Assembly: GCF_019449275.2 (NCBI RefSeq)
Contig: NZ_JAHZQZ020000022.1
Location: 248,001-312,000 of the forward strand
Source of the DNA: Microbacterium sp. HD4P20
GTDB lineage: Bacteria; Actinomycetota; Actinomycetes; Actinomycetales; Microbacteriaceae
Reading direction: 5' to 3'
DNA: 64,000 nucleotides
The notes under the pieces are model-generated. The model did not search any database and was not told the origin of the DNA. It was given only the letters and a program-made list of their open reading frames with translations. The number at the start of each line of letters is the position of its first letter. The first letter of the stretch is position 1. The position numbers and the translations under genes were made by a program. This document shows, one piece after another, positions 7,433 to 13,943 of this stretch.

Positions 7433-8926
7433 TCAATCTCGAGAGAGCACGGCGGTCGCGCGCGGCTCGAGGGTGAGCCTGCCGCCGCTTGTCCTGCGTG
7501 CGTTCGGTTCTCGATCGCCGGATGTCACATCCACGGAGCGGAGGACCGATGTTCCGCTCCAACCGCCGACCTCGATCTCGACCGGCACGCCGCGCTTGTT
7601 CACGAGAATGACCGTGCGCGACCCGTCGGGCCCCGCGAAGGCTTGCGCGTAGACCCGCGCGTCGGGGAAGCCGGGGTATCCCGTCGTCGTCGGGGCTATG
7701 ACGTCGCCGAGTCGCACGCTGTCGGCGAGGAGCTTCAAGGCGCGATAGCGCGCGTTCGGCTCGCCGGTCTCCCAGTCGACGAGCGAGGTTCCCGGGATCA
7801 TGCCGGGGTAGCCGTTGAACTCGGCGACTCCGAACAGATCGGCGCCGATCTCGAGGCTGCGCGCCCAGAGGTATGACTGGACCGTCGCGCTGAGGGCCCA
7901 GTACTCCGGGGGGATCGACGGGCTCGGATTCATCACATCCGAGGGGTAGGTGCCGATCTCATTGAGCAGCATGCGGGTGTCGGGTGAGAGTCGATCCCTG
8001 ATCGACCGGATGTAGCGCAACTGCTCGATGAACCCGTCAGCTTGCGCGAAGAACGCGGTCTCCCACTGATCGGCGGGCGGGTTCCCCTCAAGGCCGAACG
8101 GGTTCACGATGTCGGGCGACGCGTAGAAGTGAACGGAGAAGGCGTCGAGCGGAACACCCGGGGCGTGATTGGCGGGATCGAGGAAGTGCCAGAAGTATTC
8201 CGGGTTGTGGTGGACGTGGCTGAGCGACAGGCCAACGAACTTCATTTCGGGATCCAGCGTGCGCAGGCGCGTCACGACGGCGTCGTAGAGCCGTGTGTAT
8301 GTCTCGGGTGTCATGCGGCGGTTCAGATCCGGCTCACAGAGCACCTCCCACTGGGCGAACCTGTACCGGTGTCCGGACTCATGGCGCACGCCGAGCTCAT
8401 CGACGAAACCTCCGGCGATGTACCAGCTCGCGATGCGGTAGAAGTAGTCGGCGACCTCCTCGAGCGTCTCGTCGCGGAATTGCGTGCCCTGTTCGTAGTC
8501 CCAATGGATGTGGTCGCGATCCGCGCCGATCTCGATCTGATCGCCTCCCACGAACATCCAGTGCGGGATGGTGGCGAAGTTCGCCACGACCGGGCGCCCC
8601 TCGGCCGCGGTCATGAAGTCCTCGACGTACGGGTCGAGCCTCGAGAAGTCCCACGATGTGCTCGTCTCGGTCGGTGCCGACAGGGCCGGCACCGAGACCA
8701 GCGGATTGGAGAACCAGGGGAGGAAGCGGGCGTAGTCGACCTTCAGATCGCGAAGCGCCGCGAATGCGCGGTCATGGGCACTTGCGCCGCGTTCGAGCGG
8801 CGGAGCTGCCCATAGGTGAGTCGTGAGGATCGTCTCCACTGTGCGGGATGCTTCCGACCAGTCGATCGAGATGGGGATCGCCGGCGTGTGCTCCGGCGGC
8901 GCGAGCAGCGAGTGGTCTTCGGTCAT
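7433..8926 (-). CDS. Glycoside hydrolase, clan GH-A fold (GH39-like)
   Basis: 497 residues, no signal peptide, so probably intracellular. The core is a TIM barrel: RFLPWFSNPLVSVP near residue 70, the acid/base strand WEVLCEPDLN with Glu198, a SVHFYASPD strand near 265, and the nucleophile strand MLLNEIGTY with Glu323. The last 90 residues form a beta-rich domain. In clan GH-A the residue before the acid/base is normally Asn; here it is Cys197, which is odd. A strong GGAGGAGT ribosome site precedes ATG 8926. Divergent from a TetR gene with a shared operator, so likely induced by its sugar substrate or a product. Confidence 0.8.
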   Translation of the reverse strand: MTEDHSLLAPPEHTPAIPISIDWSEASRTVETILTTHLWAAPPLERGASAHDRAFAALRDLKVDYARFLPWFSNPLVSVPALSAPTETSTSWDFSRLDPYVEDFMTAAEGRPVVANFATIPHWMFVGGDQIEIGADRDHIHWDYEQGTQFRDETLEEVADYFYRIASWYIAGGFVDELGVRHESGHRYRFAQWEVLCEPDLNRRMTPETYTRLYDAVVTRLRTLDPEMKFVGLSLSHVHHNPEYFWHFLDPANHAPGVPLDAFSVHFYASPDIVNPFGLEGNPPADQWETAFFAQADGFIEQLRYIRSIRDRLSPDTRMLLNEIGTYPSDVMNPSPSIPPEYWALSATVQSYLWARSLEIGADLFGVAEFNGYPGMIPGTSLVDWETGEPNARYRALKLLADSVRLGDVIAPTTTGYPGFPDARVYAQAFAGPDGSRTVILVNKRGVPVEIEVGGWSGTSVLRSVDVTSGDREPNARRTSGGRLTLEPRATAVLSRD

Positions 8927-8943
8927 TGTCGTACTCCTCCTAA

Positions 8944-8974
8944 GTTATACACATGTACGGAACATATGTATAAC
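8944..8974. promoter_or_regulatory. 31-bp inverted repeat, probable TetR operator
   Basis: Arms GTTATACACATGT (8944-8956) and ACATATGTATAAC (8962-8974) match as an inverted repeat at 12 of 13 positions around a 5-bp spacer. It is the only AT-rich stretch between the divergent glycosidase and TetR genes, and lies within 20 bp of the glycosidase start. A further half-site-like CAGATGTAT follows on the TetR side. Confidence 0.7.
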
Positions 8975-9007
8975 ACAGATGTATAGAAAGCGAGATAGGA
9001 TCAGCCC

Positions 9008-9601
9008 ATGGGACAGCGGGAGCAGTTGCTCGAAGGTGCACGCGTGTGCCTCATCGAGCGCGGGTTCGCACACACCACGGCGCGTGACATCGTCGCCGCG
9101 TCCCCGGGCGCGAACCTCGCCTCGATCGGCTATCACTTCGGGTCGAAGGATGCCCTGATGAACGCGGCGGTGATCCAGCTCATCGAAGGGTGGGGAGATC
9201 GCATCGCAGAGGCCGCCGACGGCGTCGCCGTGGGAACACCCGCGGATCGACTGGAGCAGTTCCTCAGTGCGATCCTGGCGGCCGATGCGGAAGACCGCCG
9301 CGTCGCCGCGGCGAGCGTGCAAGCGTTCGCACAGGCCGAGTTCTCGGCCGAGGTGCGCGACCAGTACCGCTCCACGTATGAACGCGCACGAGTAGACCTC
9401 ACCGGGATCGTCCTCGGCATCTCGCGCGATCGGGTGGCCGCGTCCGACGCCGCGACGCTCGGCTCAGTGTGTCTCGCGCTGCTGAACGGAGCCGTCCTCC
9501 AGTGGCTGATCGACCCGGCGGCGAGCGCGGGGTTCGAACATCTCACGGTGACGCTGGCCGCGCTCGGTCGGCGCACCTCTCCTGCGGGTGATCTGCAATG
9601 A
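9008..9601 (+). CDS. TetR-family transcriptional regulator
   Basis: 197 residues. The N-terminal helix-turn-helix reads REQLLEGARVCLIERGFAHTTARDIVAASPGANLASIGYHFGSKD in order, with the family's Y-HF-xSKD recognition motif. The C-terminal 150 residues are an all-helical ligand domain ending TVTLAALGRR. ATG 9008 is preceded by GATAGGA. It is divergent from the glycosidase with a 31-bp dyad between them, so it most likely represses that gene and itself. The ligand is unknown. Confidence 0.9.
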   Translation: MGQREQLLEGARVCLIERGFAHTTARDIVAASPGANLASIGYHFGSKDALMNAAVIQLIEGWGDRIAEAADGVAVGTPADRLEQFLSAILAADAEDRRVAAASVQAFAQAEFSAEVRDQYRSTYERARVDLTGIVLGISRDRVAASDAATLGSVCLALLNGAVLQWLIDPAASAGFEHLTVTLAALGRRTSPAGDLQ

Positions 9602-10142
9602 GATGGAGTCATCGTCCGCGGAGCACGACGTCCTCGCATTGGCTGGAGCGGTCATCGTCGACGGCACGACGCATCCCTTCGCCCACCCCGCGATTCCTCT
9701 CAAGACCGGGTGGACTTTCACGTACCAGATGCCGTTGTTCGCCGGGTGGGTCGATGAGCCCGCCGTGGGAACCGGCGCGCTCGGGCTCGATCTCGACAAC
9801 AGCGACCGGTGGGTGAAGAACGAGGAAGACATCCGCAAAGTGACCGGCGCCGTCGCGAAGGCCGCGTCGTACCTGCCGGTTCCCTACATCGGTTCGGTGA
9901 TCAACGGCATTCCCGAGGTCGTCGGCGACGTGTGGCGCGGGCCGGGCAGCGTCTTCCTGCCTGTCGCGGGCGATCGCTTGCAGTTGGCCAGCGGATGCGT
10001 GCTCGAGATGCGACGAACCTTCGCCGACGGCGTCGAGACCGGTGGCCGACTGATTCGCTGCGCCGGCCCCGCCAGTGTCGCCGACATCCTGCATAATCCG
10101 CCTATCGGCGTGGAACTTGAACGCCCTCTCCACATCGGATGA
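9588..10142 (+). CDS. Hypothetical protein next to TetR
   Basis: 184 residues from GTG 9588, overlapping the end of tetR by 14 bp; the in-frame ATG at 9603 is an equally good start (179 residues). The overlap suggests translation with tetR. The sequence is mixed alpha/beta without a signal peptide; the middle has a hydrophobic PVPYIGSVINGIPEVVGDVW. No family recognised. Its 3' end overlaps a broken DUF805 gene on the other strand. Confidence 0.6.
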   Translation: MICNEMESSSAEHDVLALAGAVIVDGTTHPFAHPAIPLKTGWTFTYQMPLFAGWVDEPAVGTGALGLDLDNSDRWVKNEEDIRKVTGAVAKAASYLPVPYIGSVINGIPEVVGDVWRGPGSVFLPVAGDRLQLASGCVLEMRRTFADGVETGGRLIRCAGPASVADILHNPPIGVELERPLHIG

Positions 10143-10332
10143 GCCGAATCGCTGCGAAACCGCCGATCCGCTGGGTCAACGCGAGCACGGCGACATTGAC
10201 CAGCATCGACCACCAGTACTCGCTGCGGCTTGCGCGACCTCGAATCGTGAATGCCTTCGCCACGAACGCTGACATCGCCTGAGTCACGGACGACCGGCGC
10301 CGAGGCGGGGCATCAACAACGCTGGCGGTCAC
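10102..10332 (-). pseudogene. DUF805 membrane protein, truncated N-terminal remnant
   Basis: From GTG 10332 the frame gives VAKAFTIRGRASRSEYWWSM followed by a hydrophobic helix, which is the diagnostic opening of DUF805 membrane proteins (GRASRSEYWW). Intact members continue for another 70 or more residues with further helices; here the protein turns into unrelated sequence after the first helix and ends within 20 residues, where the converging gene begins. I call it a 3'-deleted gene. Confidence 0.6.
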
Positions 10333-10367
10333 GAGGCGATCCTATTGGTGCGCCGCGATCGGCTCCG

Positions 10368-11024
10368 TCACTCGGCGTTGACGATCCCCGCCCGGTACGC
10401 CAGCACCGCCGCCTCGACACGGTTGCGCACGCCGAGCTTCACGAGAATGGCGCTGACGTAGCCCTTCACGGTGCCCTCGACGAGGTGCAGCCGCGTGCCG
10501 ATCTCGGCGTTCGAGGCGCCGGCGCCGAGCAGTGCGAGCACCTCGCGCTCGCGTTCGGTCAGTCCGTCGATCGACTCCCGCGCCCCGGCGGCCCGCGCAC
10601 GGTCACCCTCGCGGTACGGCGCGATGACTCGACGTGCGATGTCGGGCGAGAGGTAGGCGCCACCCTCCGAGACAGCTCGCACGCCCGCGATCAGCTCGCG
10701 CGGATCGGCCGCCTTCAGCAGGAAGCCCAGTGCGCCACCGCCGAGCGCGCGCTCGATGTAGTCGTCTTCACCGAAGGTGGTCAGCATCACGACGCGGGTG
10801 TCGGGCACGGTGGCTGCGATCTCGGTGGCTGCGCTCAGGCCGTCGAGCACCGGCATCCGGATGTCGAGCACGGCCACATCAGGCCGGTGCCGCTGCGTGC
10901 CGTCGATCGCCTCGCGGCCGTTCCCCGCTTCGAACACGACCTCGATCTCGGGGTCGGACTCGAGGATCGACCGCACGCCTGCGCGCATCATGGCCTCGTC
11001 GTCGGCGATGAGCACGCGGATCAT
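10368..11024 (-). CDS. NarL/LuxR-family response regulator
   Basis: 218 residues. Receiver domain: acidic pocket ADDE (residues 7-10), phosphoacceptor Asp54 in AVLDIRMP, Thr switch in MLTTFGEDD and Lys in FLLKAADPREL. The C-terminal LuxR helix-turn-helix is LTEREREVLALLGAGASNAEIGTRLHLVEGTVKGYVSAIL. ATG 11024 overlaps the stop of the kinase gene in an ATGA, so both are co-translated. It should control genes in response to the adjacent kinase; targets are unknown. Confidence 0.93.
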   Translation of the reverse strand: MIRVLIADDEAMMRAGVRSILESDPEIEVVFEAGNGREAIDGTQRHRPDVAVLDIRMPVLDGLSAATEIAATVPDTRVVMLTTFGEDDYIERALGGGALGFLLKAADPRELIAGVRAVSEGGAYLSPDIARRVIAPYREGDRARAAGARESIDGLTEREREVLALLGAGASNAEIGTRLHLVEGTVKGYVSAILVKLGVRNRVEAAVLAYRAGIVNAE

Positions 11025-12424
11025 GACGCTCCCAGCAGGGTCTTCTCGACCAGCACACCCTGATCGAAGCACAGCCGGTACGTCGCATCGGTGAAATGCA
11101 GCCAGCCATCCCGGGCGGCGAAGTACTCGCACTGCGATCCGTCGGGCCTGGTCGGCTCGAAGACGACCGGCACCGGACCCGGAATTCCGGAGGGCAGCCG
11201 AGGTGCGAGCTCTGCCCGGGTCGTTCCGAGTTCAATGCCCTCGTACACCTCGGACGTGAGAGCGGTCTGCGCGAACGTGATCGCCTGAATGGCGACGAAG
11301 CCCACGAGTACGAGCCCGAGGATCACCGCCGGCACGATCGTCGCCTGCCAGACTCGGCGGCGGGCAGCGCGGGCGTTGGAGCGCAGCGCGGGGTCCGAGG
11401 CATTCCGCGAACCCTGCGCGAGCGTCTCGGCGCGCATCGGCGCCCGAAGCCGCAGTTCGAACCCGCCATCGGGCGCCACGCCCGCGTCGATCGATCCACC
11501 GAGCAGCTCGGCGCGGCGACGAAGGCTCGGGATGCCGTGGCCGCTGCCCCGCACTCCGGTCTCGGTCGACGCCGCCGAGGTGATCGACACGGTCACACCG
11601 CCGGCCACACCCTGCGCGACGTCGACCACGACCGCCGCGCCGGGGGCGTGCCGGGCGGCGTTGGTGAGCCCTTCGCGGACGGTCCGGAGGGCCAGCTCCG
11701 CGATGAGCGGATCGGCGGTCGACACGACGGCGTGATCGATCCGCGCCTCGACGTTCATGCCGGCATCCCGCGCCCCGGCCACGAGCGCGTCGATGCCCTC
11801 GCCACCGAGGGGGTCGAGCCGGCTCGGCCCGTCTTCGGGCCGGGTCATCCGCACCACATCGCGCAACCGCCCACTCGCCCGGACAGCGGCCTCGCGCAGC
11901 TCGCGGAACTGCTCGCGCTGCTTTGGACTGAGGTCCCGCCCGAGCTCGAGGGCTCCGGCCTGCACCGCGATCAGCGCCAGCTCGTGGCCGATCGTGTCGT
12001 GGAGGTCATCGGCGATGCGCGCACGTTCGTCGGCCTGCGCGCGGTCGGCGAGGATCGCGGCATCCGATTTCCGCTGCTCATCGCGCAGCATCCGGAATCT
12101 GCCGAACCACCACGGGGCGACGGCGGTGAGCAGCGCGATGAGGACGCTGGCCATCCAGTCGTCGAGAGGCGCCGTGCCCGACATCAGATACGAGACGGGA
12201 AGCGAGCCTGCCAGCACGACGGAGAAGGTGATCACGGCCGGGACGAGCCCCACCATGTGGCGTCCGGCCAGGTACCCGGCGACCGCCGCCGGGATCAGGG
12301 CGAGCACCAGCGCCGAGTCGCCCCACCGTGCCAGTGGAAGCGCGACCGACGTCGCGAGGAGCAGGAGCACGACACCGAGCGGCGTCGACCACGACCCTCG
12401 CCGGGCACGACCGGCACGAAGCAT
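11021..12424 (-). CDS. Sensor histidine kinase (HisKA_3 type) with an unusual C-terminal membrane helix and tail
   Basis: 467 residues from ATG 12424. About four membrane helices fill residues 17-110. The dimerisation/phosphoacceptor helix has ERARIADDLHDTIGHELAL with His142; the ATP-binding domain has the N-box EGLTNAARHA (Asn255) and GSGHGIPSLRRRAELLGGSI. After the kinase domain, an additional membrane helix (about 363-386) and an 80-residue tail with two Cys follow, placing the C-terminus outside the cell. Such a tail after the catalytic domain is unusual. Paired with the downstream response regulator; divergent from a DedA gene. Confidence 0.9.
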   Translation of the reverse strand: MLRAGRARRGSWSTPLGVVLLLLATSVALPLARWGDSALVLALIPAAVAGYLAGRHMVGLVPAVITFSVVLAGSLPVSYLMSGTAPLDDWMASVLIALLTAVAPWWFGRFRMLRDEQRKSDAAILADRAQADERARIADDLHDTIGHELALIAVQAGALELGRDLSPKQREQFRELREAAVRASGRLRDVVRMTRPEDGPSRLDPLGGEGIDALVAGARDAGMNVEARIDHAVVSTADPLIAELALRTVREGLTNAARHAPGAAVVVDVAQGVAGGVTVSITSAASTETGVRGSGHGIPSLRRRAELLGGSIDAGVAPDGGFELRLRAPMRAETLAQGSRNASDPALRSNARAARRRVWQATIVPAVILGLVLVGFVAIQAITFAQTALTSEVYEGIELGTTRAELAPRLPSGIPGPVPVVFEPTRPDGSQCEYFAARDGWLHFTDATYRLCFDQGVLVEKTLLGAS

Positions 12425-12533
12425 TCCCCCATCGTAGGAAGCCGCACGTCCTCCGCAGGACTGACGAAAGTAAGGTGCAGTCCATCCTTCGGTCTGATGT
12501 GCCGGCATCCGTCCCGCTCGTAGCGTCGCAGGC

Positions 12534-13223
12534 ATGGACCTCCTCGCGATGCTGACGACCCTCGTGACCGACCTCGCGGCCTCGCCGTGGGTGTACCTGG
12601 TCGTGCTCGCGGTGTGCGTGATCGACGGGTTCTTCCCGCCGATCCCGAGTGAGACAGTCGTCGTCGGCGCCGCCACCGTCTCGGTGGTGACGGGTCAGCC
12701 GAACCTGCTGCTGCTCATCGGCGTTGCGGCCGTCGGCGCGATCATCGGCGACAACATCGCGTATCAACTCGGCCGCGTGCTGGGCACCGATCGCTGGCGG
12801 TGGATGCGGACCAAGCGCGTCACCACGGCGGTCGACTGGGCTCGCCGTGGCCTCGACAGCCGTGGTGCGCTCCTCATCTTCACCGCGCGCTACATCCCGG
12901 TGGGCCGCATCGCCGTGAACATGACGGCCGGCGCCACCGGCTACCCGCTGCGCCGGTTCCTGCCGCTGTCGATCGCCGCCGGAATCACGTGGGCCGCGTA
13001 CTCGGCGGTCTTCGGCATCGTCGCGGGGCAGTGGCTGCACGACCAGCCGCTGCTGGCCATCGTGCTCGCCATCGTGGTCGCGGCGTTGATCGGAGCGGTG
13101 GTGGATGCCGTCATCCGGCGCATCCTCAAGCGTGCGACTGATTCGCCGGACCGTGAGCCGAAAACCGAGCCCGTCCGCACCGAGGACCGGCGCGGCGCCC
13201 TGGCCGCGGCGTCCTGCGACTAG
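12534..13223 (+). CDS. DedA-family membrane protein
   Basis: 229 residues. The family hallmarks are present in order: VIDGFFPPIPSETVVVGA, GAIIGDNIAYQLGRVLG, then FTARYIPVGRIAVNMTAGATGYPLRRF and a C-terminal hydrophobic pair of helices. DedA proteins are linked to membrane-lipid (undecaprenyl phosphate or phospholipid) flipping and to envelope integrity. The last 30 residues are a charged cytoplasmic tail. The gene converges with the next one so tightly that their stop codons overlap within CTAG (13220-13223). Confidence 0.92.
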   Translation: MDLLAMLTTLVTDLAASPWVYLVVLAVCVIDGFFPPIPSETVVVGAATVSVVTGQPNLLLLIGVAAVGAIIGDNIAYQLGRVLGTDRWRWMRTKRVTTAVDWARRGLDSRGALLIFTARYIPVGRIAVNMTAGATGYPLRRFLPLSIAAGITWAAYSAVFGIVAGQWLHDQPLLAIVLAIVVAALIGAVVDAVIRRILKRATDSPDREPKTEPVRTEDRRGALAAASCD

Positions 13224-13819
13224 CTCGCGTTGCGCAGCTTCGGACCGACACCGGCCGGGATCTCGCCGTGGACACGCGGGGCGTACACGAGCTTCTGCGT
13301 GCGGCCGTCCAGCACGGTGGACTCGATGAGCTCCAGATCGAGCTCCGCGCCGCCGTGGAGCAGCGCGGATCCGCCCGCGCGCCCTCCGACGACGGGGAAG
13401 ACCATGACCTCGAGCCGGTCGACGAGCCCCGCCGCCAGCAGAGCGCGGTTCAGCGAGATGCTGCCGTGCGAGCGCATCGGCACGTCGGTGGTCTGCTTCA
13501 GGCGCTCGATCGCGGTCACCGCATCCTCGCGCAGAACCCTCGAGTTCTGCCACCCGAGCGGTTCTTCGAGCGTGCGCGAGAAGACGAGCTTCGGCAGCTC
13601 GTTGAGACTGTCGTAGTAGGGCTCGTCGTAGTCCCTGACGAAGCTCCGGAACTCGCGAAAGGTCGTCGCCCCGAAGACGAGCACCTGGTCCTGCGCGAAC
13701 GTGCGCACGCGGTCCTCGATGAGCTCGGGACCCTCCTTGCCCCAGTAGCCCGGCCAGCCCTCGGACATGCCGTACCCATCGAGGGTCGAGAAGAAGTCGA
13801 CGGTGAATGTGGCGCTCAT
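13220..13819 (-). CDS. Dihydrofolate-reductase-like (RibD C-terminal) protein
   Basis: 199 residues from ATG 13819, preceded by AAGGAG. It has the order of the RibD/DHFR-like fold: TVDFFSTLDGYG, a LVFGATTFREF loop, LPKLVFSRTLEEPLGW, SHGSISLNRALLAAGLVDRLEVMVFPVVGG and a C-terminal basic tail. Members bind NADPH, but most of this group have no proven substrate. True folate-pathway DHFRs differ in their active-site Asp/Glu. Likely a stand-alone oxidoreductase. Confidence 0.85.
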   Translation of the reverse strand: MSATFTVDFFSTLDGYGMSEGWPGYWGKEGPELIEDRVRTFAQDQVLVFGATTFREFRSFVRDYDEPYYDSLNELPKLVFSRTLEEPLGWQNSRVLREDAVTAIERLKQTTDVPMRSHGSISLNRALLAAGLVDRLEVMVFPVVGGRAGGSALLHGGAELDLELIESTVLDGRTQKLVYAPRVHGEIPAGVGPKLRNAS

Positions 13820-13943
13820 GGTGCTGCTCCTTGTCGTTCTGATTCGGATTCCCGCTTTCACCATCGCTACGAACGTGATGGGCGGGATCCGACAATCTCG
13901 ACGAGATTCGTCCGAGGAGCGCGGACGCCGGCGCAGATCCGGA

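Noticed and set aside
12426..12533. Operator for the two-component system in the divergent spacer with the DedA gene
   Set aside because: No convincing dyad or direct repeat was found in the 109 bp.
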